Source: Plotosus lineatus (lineage: Eukaryota; Chordata; Actinopteri; Siluriformes; Plotosidae). From it: a stretch of DNA of 64,000 bases. Location: the NCBI GenBank assembly GCA_024760905.1, contig CM045750.1, positions 13,246,919 through 13,310,918 on the forward strand. Direction: 5' to 3'. Positions 26,335 to 38,169 of this stretch are shown piece by piece. The position numbers and the translations under genes are program-made. The notes below the pieces were generated by a model. The model made no database searches. It worked only from the letters and a program-made list of their open reading frames with translations, and had not been told where the DNA came from. Every line of letters starts with the position of its first letter. The stretch's first letter is position 1.

Positions 26335-26879
26335 CTCACGAGGTACCTGTTGGAAAAACCCACATACCAAATTTGATCAAAATCCGAGTGAGCATTCCTT
26401 AGTTATCATCTGGAAACCAAAGTGTAACAAATGCCATATGGAAGGATGGACACCTCCCATTCCCATAGCTCCTACCACCCATAGCTCCTGTCACTTTTTA
26501 GTAGGAGCTTAAAAAAGAATGGCCTTAATTTAAATAAACATCTAAAGATAATGAGATACACTGATCATTTTAGTGTAGATACACTGCAAATATGTCAGTT
26601 GCTACAAATGGAAATACTGGAATTGGTTGTCGCACATTTAAAAAAGGCAGTTGCTGTAGGGGAGACAGGAGATGGTCGAGAAACATTTAGAAAGGTCACT
26701 ACTGTACAGGACACCTGGGTTGGTTGGAAAAAATATATGAATTTGCTCCTCTTGTAATCTCCATACATCTGTCAATTTATTAAAAGATAGCCTTTCTCAA
26801 TTATTTTGTAGTAAAAGATTTCAAAGAGCAAAAAAAAAAAAAAGTATATCTTACTAGATGTTGGAACCTAAACCACGCT

Positions 26880-27025
26880 GTTGGAAAATTATGTGGGGTT
26901 AGTTAGAGCATGATCTGAGGTTAACTGGAACATGATGCATAGTTAGTTGGAATATGATGTAGAGATAATTAGTACATGATGGCTGGTTAGTGCAATATGA
27001 CCTGGGGTTAAGTAAAACTTGATGC
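26880..27025. repeat. 22-bp minisatellite, left part
   Basis: Six to seven diverged copies of a TTAGTTGGAACATGATGCAG-like unit. The array resumes at about 28,463 after a nested insertion. Confidence 0.85.
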
Positions 27026-27429
27026 ATCATCATCATCAGGAATCCCTCAAATCAAGTAAGATCGTCCTGAAATCAGGTCATCCTCAGTGCACACTTAGGT
27101 GACTGACAAGTCAGCACCATCCAGCTCATGGTGAAGAACCTGTTGAAATTCCCTTAAAATTGGTGGGCCTCTGCTGTTTCCGGTGCTCCCAGAGACTTTG
27201 GCAGACATATCATCTTGAAGAAGACTAAGAACGGTAATGAACTTCTTTAGGCATCCATATTTCACCAAAATCTGCTACAGGGCTTTGCAATTGACCAGGC
27301 AGTGAACAATGAAAATCATATTGGTTGTCCTTTGGTTGGCTCAAAAGCCACATTGAGACTCTGAGAGAAAGTCTTCTGCATGTGAGTAGAGATGACTATG
27401 GATGTGAGCACTTACAGCATTCCGCCATA

Positions 27430-27740
27430 AGTATTCGGAAAAACAACACGGCGTCAGCAGTGTGAGTATTTTTCCTCACAGACCGTTTATGAAATCCCAG
27501 AGAATGCGATTTTCTCTCAGCAGTCCTCTTAGAGAAAGTTCTGTTTCTGTTGTTGTTGAAAATGTTGGTTATCTCCGATAATGATTGACGACGATGCAAG
27601 TCGTCTGCTGTCACGAGCCTTGAACAAACGAGGCCGTCCATGTCTTGGCTTGTTTTCCCAATTTCCCTTTCTTCTTCGAAGAAGACTTATGGCAGAATGC
27701 TGTATCTTGCTAGAGCTAGCAAGAAGAGAAACTACTACAG
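27430..27740 (-). mobile_element. Tc1-like transposase fragment (N-terminal HTH region)
   Basis: Minus-strand frames give RHGRPRLFK (GRPR hinge), DLHRRQSLSEITNIFNN and TFSKRTAERKSHSLGFH, the second helix-turn-helix of Tc1-type transposases. It lies between the two halves of the LINE. Confidence 0.6.
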
Positions 27741-28224
27741 TTCTTCTTCTTCTTCTTCTTTTCCTTTCGGCTTTTCCCTTCAGGGGTCGCCACAGCGAAT
27801 CATCTGCCTCCATCTCACCCTATCCTCTGCATCTTTTTCTCTTACACCAACTGCCTTCATGTCCTCCGTCACCACATCCATGAATCGTCTCTTTGGTCTT
27901 CCTCTAGGCCTTCTGCCTGGTAGTTCCAACCTCAGCATCCTACTACCAATATACTCACTATCCCTCCTCTGTACATGTCCAAACCATCTCAATCTAGCCT
28001 CTCTGACTTTGTCTCCAAAACATCTTACGTGGGCTGTCCCTCTGATATACTCATTCCTGATTTTATCCATCCTCGTTACTCCCAAACAGAACCTCCTGTC
28101 TTTTCCCCAGGGACACTGTTTCTAGACCATACAACATCGCTGGCCTCAACACTGTCTTGTACACTTTTCCTTTCATTTTTGCCGATGAAAAGAAACATTC
28201 CGATGAAAAGAAACATTTTGCCGA
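27741..28224 (-). mobile_element. 5'-truncated RTE LINE copy
   Basis: Same family as 7509-8264 (minus-strand RIRNEYIRGTAHVRCFGD, LRWFGHVQRRDSEY, EDAEDRVRWRQMIRCGDP). GAAGAGAAACTACTACAG flanks it on both sides (ending 27,740 and near 28,242). Between the truncated RT end and the right flank are two and a half copies of a CGATGAAAAGAAACATT motif, probable 5'-junction filler. Confidence 0.82.
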
Positions 28225-28462
28225 TGAAGAGAAACTACTACAGTTACCACATTCATTTTTGTCCTCTTTCTTGAAAATTTTGACAATTTCCACACCCAGC
28301 CTAGTGCTATTGTATCTATTCGCCAGATGATGAGGCTGAGCTGATGAAGACAGAACGTGAGTCTTTCCCCTCCTTCTTTGAATATTTCTGCTTGTATTCC
28401 ATCCACACCTGGGGCCCTGCCATTTTTCATTCTATCTGTGCGGGAGTGGGTTCTGTTTCTGT

Positions 28463-29012
28463 CATTGATGTATAGTTAAGTAAAACATGGTGCAGGGTTA
28501 GTGGGTACATGATGTGGGGTTAGTTAGAACATGATCAGGGCATGTGTATGATGCAGACTTAGATAGAATATGATGCAAGGTCAGTTGGAACATGCTATGG
28601 GATTAGTCGGAACATGCAGGGTTGGTAGGAAAATGATGGGAAAATCTATCGGGGTGACTTGGAAAATGATTCTGGGTTATTTACAACATGATGCAGAGTT
28701 ACTTGGAACATGATGTGGGGGTTGTCGACATATTATGTGGTGTTAGATGGAAGATGATGCAGGGTTAAGTGGAACAGGATGTGCATTTAGTTGTAACATG
28801 ATGCAGGGTTAGTTGTTATGTGATGTGGGGTTAGCTGGAACATGATGCAGGATTAGTTGGTATGTAATGTTCGATAATTTAGTTCATGATGTGTGGTTAG
28901 TTTTCATATGATCCAGCATCAGTTAAAACATGATATGCATTTCGGTGGAACATGATGTGGGCTTGGCTGGTACATAATGCAGGGTTAGATGAAATGATGC
29001 AGGGGTAATTAA
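28463..29012. repeat. 22-bp minisatellite, right part
   Basis: About 23 copies. Units tend to alternate between ACATGATGCAGGG and ACATGATGTGGGG types, hinting at a 44-bp dimer. Together with the left part this gives about 30 copies. Confidence 0.88.
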
Positions 29013-29189
29013 AACCAGTAGTGTGCGGTGAGGATGACAGTTTTTAGAGACTTTTAGAGACTGAGTCCTGTCACTGAGTAATATGTACAGTATTATAAAT
29101 ACAATATGAACAGTAATAGTTGTAAAGTAATATAAACAGTAGAATGTAAATGTAATGCAAGATGTAAATCTATAACAGTTATTAGATTT

Positions 29190-29240
29190 ACAGCATTTAG
29201 CAGACACTCTTATCCGGAGCGACCTACAGAAGTGCTTTAA
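29190..29240 (+). repeat. Fragment of a common fish repeat
   Basis: AGCATTTAGCAGACACTCTT, then ATCCGGAGCGACCTACA, is a short motif that I recall as widespread in teleost genomes; its parent element cannot be named from this piece. Confidence 0.55.
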
Positions 29241-29276
29241 ATCTCTATCAGTGAATATATTCTTGTACTGGTTTGT

Positions 29277-29277
<1 letters not shown>

Positions 29278-29353
<76 letters not shown>
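29278..29353. repeat. (CA)n microsatellite
   Basis: About 38 CA units without interruption. Confidence 0.98.
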
Positions 29354-29355
<2 letters not shown>

Positions 29356-29849
29356 TACTGTATACAGTATACATATGGTGGAATCCATTTCATCAAAATT
29401 TTAAGTTATGGTCATTTTGGAATTGAATATTTCGATTTTTGGGCTTCTTGGATGTCTACGTATATTGATTTGGAATGACTGGAATTTTTGATAGACTACA
29501 ACTTTAAATCTAGACGACATATAAGTCTGAAATCCTGAAACACTAATTTTGGCGTGAGCTTTCAGGGCCTAAAATCAATGTTACAGATGATCATTATCAG
29601 ATTTTCAATATTTACACAAACAAAATGATATACAATTTTAGCAGTTTCTCACATATTTAAAAAAACTGAATAAATATCAGAAGTTGACATTTTAAAACTA
29701 ATTTCCACACAGTGCACACATTCCCTGTTGCTGATGAATTCTGTAATCCTCAGTCTTAACCTACAGAATCGAGTGAAAGTTTACATTATTCTACACAACA
29801 GTTTTATCATCCAAATATGGAAAATCATTTTCTGGAATAAAAATGTCTC

Positions 29850-30168
29850 GGACAGTGGTGGCCTGGTGGTAAAGATCCTGGATCACTGATGTGGGGATTC
29901 AAGCCCCATTCTCATCAGGTTGTCACTGTCTCCCCCATTGCAGCTAACTTGGTTATCAAAGGCAGGCCATGTCTCTCACTGTCTACGGACTGAGGCTGTA
30001 AAAGAACCATTGCTGACTTTTGAAAAGAGTAGGCTGCATAGCCATCAGTGTGTTTCTGCCCCGTGATGGCCTGGCGGGCTGCCCAGGGTGTACATCGCCC
30101 TCGCCCAGAGCCAGCTGAGATGGGTGCCTAATCCTAATTAAGGTTAAGCGGTTCAGAAAATGAATCAA
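29850..30168 (+). repeat. SINE-A with L2-type tail
   Basis: Head GACAGTGGTGGCCTGGTGG, body ATTGCTGACTTTTG, module boundary GTGTTTC at about 30,055, then GATGGCCTGGCGGGCTGCC and GGTTAAGCGGTTCAGAAAA with GAATCAATC. Confidence 0.88.
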
Positions 30169-30269
30169 TCAAAAAAAAAAATTAGGAAAATCTGGCTAAA
30201 TGTAAAATATAAAACAAAATCAATACTAAATCTAAAATACCAAAATAAACATTGTTTGGAACCTTTGAG

Positions 30270-30578
30270 CAAGGTAAGGTCCGTGGGCTTTTTACATCCA
30301 AGCCATAGTGGCTCATCAGGCCGATGGTTATCCTCGGTTTCTGTAGCATGAAGCAACTAGGAATTCAACTCCCCCTGGATGGGACACTAGCCCATCACAG
30401 GTTACCTTCCAGTATATTTTTACTGGTACCCATTTATACTGCTGGGTGAACAGAGGCACACTTGTGCTTGAGACCTTGCCCAGGGGTCTTAGCACAGTGA
30501 GGGTCTCAGTGGGATTTGAACTCACGACCTCCTGATCATGAGCACAGCACCCTCACCACTACACCACCGGGCCCACTA
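30270..30578 (-). repeat. SINE-B
   Basis: In reverse GGGCCCGGTGGTGTAGTGG, GTTCAAATCCCACTGAGACC and GGTACCAGTAAAAATATACT, ending in the TGTAAAAAGCCCACGG region. Confidence 0.88.
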
Positions 30579-31059
30579 TACAGTATTCAATAAACCTGGG
30601 TAGAATAAAGTACTAATGCACTGGTCAGTTTTGGCAGAGATGAATCCTTACTGGTGCCAGGTCCATTCCTGTCCATCGTTCTTCCAGTAAAAACAAATTT
30701 CTCAACTCTACAGATAGATGTCACTCTCCACAAAGGCATGTTTCCTTTTTCTTTAAGTATTATAATTATAATCAATCTTAAAATAAAGGCCAAGACGATA
30801 ATCGTAAAGACAAATGAAAAGATGCAATTTTAACTCTTAAAACTTTTAAATGTACTTATTGCTAATACCTTTTGTAGTTTGTACACAAAATAGATTGAAG
30901 ATAAATTAAATTAGAGCCCCAGAGCACAAAGACCCTCCATGCCCAAAATCACTCATTCATTCCCAACCTCTACTCACTATGTAGGAAATAAAATACAGAT
31001 GAATATATAATGAGCTTAACGACGATAAAACACTTTTGGGCATTACCTACACATATACA

Positions 31060-31765
31060 CTGTGTGGACAATAATTATTAGGCAAGTAAGTATTTTGACC
31101 ATATCATCATTTTAATGCATATTTCCCAACTCCAAACTTTATATACTACTTGAGTGGTTATTGGATCTGAGGATGTCAGGCAATGTGTACAGTATTTGTA
31201 TAATGGCGAAGGGTGTTGTCCAAGGAGATCAATACCTTACGTTTAGGGTATGCATAATTATTTGGTAGATTCTTATCCTCAGGCAAAATAGGATTTGAAA
31301 ACGGGGTTTGACTGACTCTGAAAAGTCAAAAATTATAAAAAAAAAATAAATAAAAAAAAGTCAAAAGTATTGGGTCGTGGTGATAGAGCTATCAAAGATT
31401 TTGTTGCAAGGGTCGCAAAGTCGAAAGAAATGTATTGAGGAGAAAGGATGCAAGTTAACTGCTGATACTTCAAAAAAAATCAACCGTGAAGCTAGAAGGA
31501 ACCGATTGTTCTCCAGTGCTGGCATATTATAGAACTGTAACCTTCCTGGAGTACCCAGAAATATAAGGTGTCCACTGCTCGAAGACAAGGCCAAGGAAAG
31601 AAAAGCTGAAATACCACAAGCACTGAACAAGACACAAGTTAAAATGTCAAGACTGGGACAAGAAATACCTGAAGGCTGATTTTTAAAAGTTTTTATGGGT
31701 TGATGAAATGAGAGTGACTCTTCACAGACCAGATGGACGGGTGTGTGGCTGGATTAGTTCAATTC
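31060..31765 (+). mobile_element. Tc1-like element, degraded
   Basis: The left end CACTGTGTGGACAATAATTA with TTAGGCAAG resembles mariner/Tc1 ends. Inside, broken frames read QLTADTSKKINREARRNRL and DEMRVTLHRPDGRVCGWI, the central DDE region around the second Asp. The right half is missing. Confidence 0.65.
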
Positions 31766-32009
31766 AATTAATTTTGTTAAAAACACAACTTCCAAACTGT
31801 GTATGCTGTGTGTGTATATATTGAATTTTGTTAAGTACAATGTATTAGTATTTTATTCTGCCCAAATTCAGTATTGTCTAATTAAGTTGTTCAAATGGCT
31901 GAGGTTCTAAACAATGTTTATTGTGGCAGGTATTTTAGATTTTGCATTGATTTTCTTTTAGAATTTACTTTTGGTGAGATTTTTCAAAAAATTTTTTTCT
32001 TCATTCATT

Positions 32010-32108
32010 CATTTTCTGCACCACTTACTGCTAATTAGGCTGGCGGGCAGGCTGACACCCATCTCAGCCAACTCTGGGCGAGAGCGGGGTACACCCTGGA
32101 CAGGGCTA
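32010..32108 (-). repeat. L2-type SINE tail only
   Basis: TTCATTCATTCATTTTCTGC, then ACACCCATCTCAGCC and GTACACCCTGGACAG. No head visible. Confidence 0.7.
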
Positions 32109-32220
32109 CTTTGATGCATCTTCACTTTAAAATATTTTATTAAGACATTTGGATTATTTAAAATTGTACTTTACTGTATGCTAATGTGCGATACACTTTT
32201 GCTTTAATGTTGTTTAAGAT

Positions 32221-32470
32221 CCCCCACAGTGCAGCTAACTGGGTTATCAAAGGCCGGCCATGTCTCTCACTGTCTATGGTGTGAGGCTGTAAAAGAACCA
32301 TTGCTGACTTTCGACAGAGTAGGCTGCATAGTCGTCAGAAGTTTCTGCCCTGCGATGGCCTGCCGAGCTGTCCAGGGTGTACTCTGCCCTCGCCCGGAGT
32401 CGTCTGGGATGGGCACCAGCCTCCCCGCGATCCTAATTAGGATTAAGCGGTTACAGAAAATGAAATGAAA
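32221..32470 (+). repeat. SINE-A with L2-type tail, head-truncated
   Basis: Starts at CCCCCACAGTGCAGC. TGTTGTTTAAGAT on the left and TGTTGTGTAAGAT on the right look like the target duplication. Ends in repeated GAAAT units. Confidence 0.85.
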
Positions 32471-32934
32471 TGATGAAATGATGTTGTGTAAGATATTACT
32501 GCTGTGGTTTACTGCTAAATTTTCATGGGAGCAAAATTTTAAATGCTTCAATACTGCTGTCAATCAAAGAGGTTCCAGCCACTTCCACAGTTCCTCCAAA
32601 CATACTGGAGCAGTTCAGCATCCTCAAATGTCTATTCCTCATAGAGTCCCAGAGAGGCTCAGTTTCACAGGGAATGATCATTTTCAACACACACTTGTCC
32701 TATGAAGGTTGAAGTCTGCTGTGCTGGAAACAAAAATGATGCTGTATGACTCCAGTGAAGGTGCTCAGCTATAGGACTTAATAGATTGCGGTTCCATGGC
32801 AATGTATGGGGGAAAAAAATCAAGTCTTAGTCATCTAACCTTGATGGAGAACATTTTATTGCACTGTCGTTGTAGTATTTATTTAAATACAACAGTACAT
32901 ATTTTACTGAAACCTCAAGTGACATTTTAAAGCC

Positions 32935-33000
32935 CAGGTGTCAAACTCAGGGTCCACGGGCCGAATCCAGCCGGCCACTTCCCAAACCTATCCTACACAG
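32935..33000 (+). mobile_element. hAT terminal fragment
   Basis: CAGGTGTCAAACTCAGGGTC, then CGGGCCGAATCCAGCCGGCC is typical of a hAT end. The remainder may be lost at the (TG)n array that follows. Confidence 0.5.
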
Positions 33001-33010
33001 TATATGCAAC

Positions 33011-33080
<70 letters not shown>
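33011..33080. repeat. (TG)n microsatellite
   Basis: About 32 TG units ending in GCGCGC. Confidence 0.98.
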
Positions 33081-33082
<2 letters not shown>

Positions 33083-33158
33083 CATGTAGAGACTATACAT
33101 TGATCCACATAGTCACGCATACATTTATTCATATATACTGTGCACACATTCACAAAAG

Positions 33159-33502
33159 AGGGCAGTGGTGGCCTAGTGGTATAGAGCACTGGATCGCTGA
33201 TCCTAACATTGGGGATTTGAGTCCCACTCTCCACAAGGTTGTTACTGTCCCCCCAGTGCAGCTAACTGGGTTATCAAATGCCGGCCATGTCTGTCACTGT
33301 CTATGGTGTGAGGCATGTAAAAGAACCATTGCTGACTTTCGTCAAGAGTAGCTGCAAAGCCATCAGCGTGTTTCCGCCCGGCAATGGCCTGGCAAGCTGT
33401 CCAGGGTGTACTCTGCCCTTTCCCGGAGTCGGCAGGGATGGGCACCAGTATCCCCATGACCCTAATTAGGATGAAGCGGTTACAGAAAATGAACTGAACT
33501 GA
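33159..33502 (+). repeat. SINE-A with L2-type tail, full length
   Basis: Duplications ACATTCACAAAAG and ACATTCACAGAAG at 33,146-33,158 and 33,503-33,515. Head GGCAGTGGTGGCCTAGTGG; tail ends in GAACT repeats. Confidence 0.9.
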
Positions 33503-33609
33503 ACATTCACAGAAGGGTGCATGGTATGTTAATGGTGCTACAATGATGTATGATGTTCGAGACATGCTCTCAACATGAATATTACACTATGAGGTGTAAG
33601 TTTTCGTGG

Positions 33610-33955
33610 TCCAGGATGATGATCTGAATGAATTCAGTCAGTGTGTGTGTGATAGTGGTGGTGGGGTTGCATGTTTAATGGGATGCTTGTGGGACAAAAA
33701 TTGTTGTTGCGTCTGTAAGTTTTTGTTTATAGCGTCCTGTACCTCTGTACCTTTCTGGAGAGGAGAAGAAAGAGTGTACAGAGTGTACAGAGTGTGTGGG
33801 ACCACTGAAGGAGGTATTGTAGTTCCAATTACCCTCTGTGCCCTCCTTACCACCTGCTGCAGGGTGTCCCTGTCCTGTACAGTACATCTGCTGAGCCACA
33901 CTGTACAGCAGTAGATCAGGAGGTGTATTGTACAGTCATGTTGGTCGTTTTTTTC
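33610..33955 (-). mobile_element. LINE RT C-terminal fragment (L2/CR1-like)
   Basis: The minus frame 33,982-33,638 reads YCCTVWLSRCTVQDRDTLQQ, VVRRAQRVIGTTIP and TLYTLYTLSSPL, and ends QTQQQFLSHK, corresponding to the terminal region of a common fish LINE (VWYGN...DRxxLQRVVRTAxxIIG...FFPQAI). Truncated and degenerate. Confidence 0.65.
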
Positions 33956-34247
33956 ATGTTTCAACATCTGAAACTGATTCATTTGTGGCTCTGACAGAAC
34001 AGAAACTTTTGACAGGAAAATGTATTAGGTGTTTCATTCCTCATAAACTATTCAATTCTATTCTATTTTATAGGTAGATCACCTTTTAATTAATATTGTT
34101 GCAAAGCAGCTTTCCATAGTAAAATACATTTCGTAATCAATTTAATGTTATGATTTTAAACATTTCTCCTTAAATTCTACATAAATTCTACAAATTCATG
34201 AGAGGAAAAACGTTTAGTCAATTTGTTGAATCTATGTAAACTTTATG

Positions 34248-34544
34248 GTGGGGGCCGGTGGCGTAGTGGTTAAGGTGATGTGCTCATGTTCGGGAGGTTG
34301 TGTGTTCAAATCCCAGTGAAACTCCACTGTGCAAAGACCCCTGGGCAAGGTCTCAACCACAAGTGTGCCGCTGTTCACCCAGCAGTATAAATGGGTACCA
34401 GTAAAAATATACTGGGAAGGTAACCTGCGCTGGACTAGCGTCCCATCCAGGAGGATTTGAACTCCTGGTCGCTTCACGCTACGGAAACCGGGGATAAGCA
34501 CTGGCCTGATGAGCCACTATGGCTCGGGTGTAAAAACCCAACAG
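34248..34544 (+). repeat. SINE-B, full length
   Basis: GGGGCCGGTGGCGTAGTGG head, GTGTTCAAATCCC B box, end TGTAAAAACCCAACAG. Duplications ACTTTATG at 34,240-34,247 and 34,545-34,552. Confidence 0.9.
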
Positions 34545-35001
34545 ACTTTATGTATGTAAAATTTATCATATTTCTTTCACAGAACTTCCAACTGAAATTC
34601 ATCAGTCTATGTCTATATTCACTCTGAGGACTTAAGGATACTGTATTCCATATGAGAAACTGCGAAGAAGCTGAATACAGTGGTGTGTAGTGTACGACTC
34701 CCTTCACAAAAGAGCACAAACTGGTTCTAACCAGTATAACAACAGAAAAAAGTCTGAGGCCCCGGTTTACAACTGAGTAAGAAAACAAGTTCATCAGTAC
34801 TTCCGTTTGAGAAACAGACATCAGACAGGTCCTCAATCAACTGCTTCAATAAAGAGTACTCACAAAACATCAGCCTCAACTTTAACAATGAAGCAGTGAC
34901 TCCTGGAGTTGTAAAGAAAAAAACATATCTGAGACTGGTCAATAAAAATTGGACATTGGACAGAGTAGGATTGGGGACAACTGATGGAAGGGACAGATCA
35001 G

Positions 35002-35095
35002 GGGCGTCAAACTCATTCCACAAAGGGCCATGTGGCTGCAGATTTTGATTCAACCAAGCAGAAACACACCTGACTTGGCTCAAGTAGGCCTGTTT
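35002..35095 (+). mobile_element. hAT terminal fragment
   Basis: CAGGGGCGTCAAACTCATTC, then AAGGGCCATGTGGCTGCAG and CACACCTGACTT, a widely distributed fish hAT end. Confidence 0.55.
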
Positions 35096-35149
35096 CTCTT
35101 CTTGAGGCCCTTTGAAATATTAAGACATTTTAAATCAGAATCTGGTGAC

Positions 35150-35690
35150 CTCTTCGTAAAGCTGAGGATGGTTTGTGACTCGGTATTTCAGCATGATAAT
35201 GACCCTAAAACATGTAGCCAAATTTACACAAAAATGCTTCACGAGACAGAATCAAGCTCTTCCCACGCCATCTCAGTCCCCAGACCTCAACCCCATTGAA
35301 AACCTGTGGAGTGAGCTGAATAGTAGAGGATGCAGATCACTGGATCATTTAGATAGATTATGCAAAGAGGAATGATTCAAGATTCCTCGTTCTGTATTCT
35401 TCTTTTGATTTAAGGAGAAGATTAGGTGATGATTTGTTGCGAAAGTGGGTTGTACAAAGTATTAACATCAGGGGTGCTAATAATTGTGCCACACATAATT
35501 TGATGTAAAAGAATCATTTCTTAATGGTGGATTTGTTTCCCCACTGAATAAATGCACTTCAATAAAAGAATGGATTTTCCTCTTTTTTTTCCATTGTGCT
35601 TCTATATTATTTATAAAAAACTGAATTTATTAATTTATTAGAAGCCAAACAACATATCTTAACCAGGGGTGGCAATAATTATGGAGGACG
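35150..35690 (+). mobile_element. Tc1-like transposase C-terminus and right end
   Basis: 35,175-35,375 holds the last DDE block in two overlapping frames: FQHDNDPKHVAKFTQK, then SQSPDLNPIENLWSELNSRG with the final catalytic Glu in PIENLW. It ends near GGTGGCAATAATTATGG. The 5' half is absent. Confidence 0.78.
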
Positions 35691-35930
35691 CCTCCTCTTT
35701 TCTTCTGTTCATACCAACCCATTTTCTAATCTCCTCTAGATTTGAGTAAATTTTAGCTCCTAATTATTTTAACATATTTTCTTTTTTTCCCATTATCTCT
35801 CAGTCATCCCTGACACCTCTCTAATTTTGACATCATCGCCCCAAGTACGTCATTTCTGTTCATGCCAATTCCCCTTATTTCTAGGTCCAGATGGGAGGCT
35901 TTATTAAAAAAATAGCATTTATGCTTATAT

Positions 35931-36281
35931 GGGGCAGTGGTGGTCTAGTGGTATAGGGTGCTGAATCGCTGATCCAAAGGTTGGGGGTTCGAGTCCCACT
36001 CTCCACAAGGTTGTCACTGTCCCCCCCCAGTGCGGCTAACTGGGTTATCAAAGGCGGGCCATGTCTGTCACTGTCTATGGTGAGAGGCATGTAAAAGAAC
36101 CATTGTTGACTTTCGTAAAGAGTAGCTGCAAAGTCGTCAACGTGTTTCTGTCCCTTGCTAAAAAGGGTTGTGACAGGAAGGGCATCCGACGTAAAAACCT
36201 CTGCCAAATCAAATGTGCGAATCAGATGATTCGCTGTGACGACTCCTGAGTAAAAGGGAAAAAGCTGAAAGGAAGACAGAC
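35931..36281 (+). repeat. SINE-A with RTE-type tail, full length
   Basis: Perfect 17-bp duplications AGCATTTATGCTTATAT at 35,914-35,930 and 36,282-36,298. Nearly identical to 60,736-61,084 and 2693-3043, so relatively young. Confidence 0.93.
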
Positions 36282-36638
36282 AGCATTTATGCTTATATTA
36301 ATGCTTACTTCCTTATTTCACCCGATTTGACAATTTCTGATTGGTTTACTCACACTGCTCCACACTACAATGTGTAAATACCCCGTTCACGTTTATTTTA
36401 GCAAGTAAATATTCTTCTCAATCTTCTAACTACTTTAAGCCTTAAAATATCTGTTAATAAGTCTAAGTAGATAAATGTATCGTTATATCATTTAATCGTG
36501 TTCTTCTACTACCAGTGTACCAGAACTTACGTATCTACGTTGTTTCTCGGTCTTGTTTCGGTCAGCATGTTTTCAAGTGTTACATTTTACGTGATTTCAA
36601 GATAAGCATCTCATATTAAAAATAGATAAGCATGGATC

Positions 36639-37290
36639 ATGCAGCTGATGATTTCATTGGATTTTTTTTGTTTGTTTGTTTGTTTTTGCTTTCTTTGTTT
36701 GAAGCTCAACCACCCTGTCGTTTTCAGAAACCAGATATGCCCTTCAACGTTTTCAGGACTACCACCTGACAGTCCTGGCTACGGAACTTGTTACATTTTT
36801 GGAACACTTGGTAGAAGGCCCTTTCCCCGAGAAACCTTATCTCACACAGTATATTTCACGTGATGTCAAGTGCCATGAACAAGGCACCCAAGCTCGTACT
36901 GAAACTCATGACCAGGCCACTTACGTTTGCTTTTGGCACTGTGTACCCGTCTCTCTGCATGCTCATCTTCTCTCACCATTGACCAATGTACCCAGACTGA
37001 AGATATCCCAGCTGATGATCAGTCTAACTCCTCGGATCCTTGTCCTGCTTATTCACCACCTTCACCCTTCTTGGTCCCTTCCTCATCTGACTATTCTTCT
37101 CTGGACTCCCCACATGATTGTACACCAACATCTCCCGTCGACCCTCAGGTGCCATCTACAACATATCAACTGATATGTTGATTCCAAAGATTCTTTTGGA
37201 GCAGCTATCTGATGTGCCAACACTGTTTCACTTTCCTAGGCCAAATGTTCACTGATTCACACCATTGTTTAATAAATGTTCCCTTGACTT
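36639..37290 (+). other. Unassigned exon-like or LTR-like segment
   Basis: Two overlapping open frames (36,799-37,173 and 36,927-37,181) are followed by AATAAA at about 37,271. The second encodes a Ser/Pro/Asp-rich string (SNSSDPCPAYSPPSPF). I recognise no family. It could be an old LTR or 3' end of a retroelement, or a retrocopy fragment. Confidence 0.3.
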
Positions 37291-37495
37291 TGTTTCCTTC
37301 TTAGCATGGTTCTTTTGCACTGGTGCACTGTATTCCCAAGATGAGATTACACATTTTGTGTCAAGATTAACATGAGCTCAAGCAACGATTAGACAATTCT
37401 AAGAGTTATAACCTACACATTAATCAAGTACTGTAATTTCTAAGCTTAATATAAACAATTTTTTGACATCACACATTAATCATTAGGGGCAGTGG

Positions 37496-37812
37496 TGGCG
37501 TAGTGGTATAGGGTACTGGATTGCTGATCCTACGGTTGGGGGTTCGAGTCCCAGGTTGTCACTGTCCCCCCCAGTGCAACTAACTGGATTATCAAAGGCT
37601 GGCCATGTTTCTCACTGTCTATGGTGTGAGGCATGTAAAAGAACCATTGCTGACTTTCGACAAGAGTAGCAAAGCCATCAGCGTGTTTCCCTCCTGCGAT
37701 GGCCTGGCGAGATGTCCAAAGTGTACTCTGTCCTTACCCGGAGTCGGCTGGGATGCGCGCCAGCCTGCCTAATTAGGATTAAGCTGTGACAGAAAATTAA
37801 TGAATGAATGAC
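37496..37812 (+). repeat. SINE-A with L2-type tail
   Basis: Head GGGCAGTGGTGGCGTAGTGG, B box GGTTCGAGTCCC, tail to GAATGAATG. A deletion removes part of the body after the B box. Confidence 0.88.
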
Positions 37813-38169
37813 CGACATGATGTGACCAGCTCAGGTCCTCACTGTTAATGTGGAGTCTAGTGCTCCAGGTGTGTGCTCTAGCGATAACACACATAAAAGG
37901 AGCTGACAGCACATGTGCAGATGCGCTGTCCTGTTAGAAACGGCTCCAAGACACTAATCAAGGAAAGATAATTTATTGTTTCATTTAGACAAGAATGTGC
38001 TATCTCTTCTGGGCTCTGCAGCTTTACCCTACATAGAAGCACTCGTTGAGGTCCTGGGGAGGGCTTCACCCAAAACCCATTTTCTGGCCCTTCTGTAAAT
38101 CTTCTGGATATCATCCATTTATTCCACATGAATAATCAGTTAATCACTTAACAGGTTGATTACAAATTT

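Larger units (their letters stand above)
27026..28462 (-). mobile_element. LINE RT fragments with nested insertions
   Basis: On the minus strand the 28,440-28,240 part reads MKNGRAPGVDGIQAEIFKEG and VKIFKKEDKNECGNC; the 27,410-27,030 part continues with SESQCGFEPTKGQP and a DDMSAKV-like block. Together these are an RT core split by later insertions. The 3' end carries a TGATGATGATGA tail. Similar minisatellite sequence on both sides (GTTAAGTAAAACTTGATGCA and a variant) could be its target duplication. RTE-X or a related clade is likely, not proven. Confidence 0.6.

Noticed and set aside
26880..29012. CRISPR-like array
   Set aside because: The repeats are contiguous diverged 22-bp units with no unique spacers, in a vertebrate genome; it is a minisatellite.
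28923..29396. 157-codon minus-strand ORF with Val-Cys repeats
   Set aside because: Its repeat core is the (CA)n array; the rest has no recognisable family.
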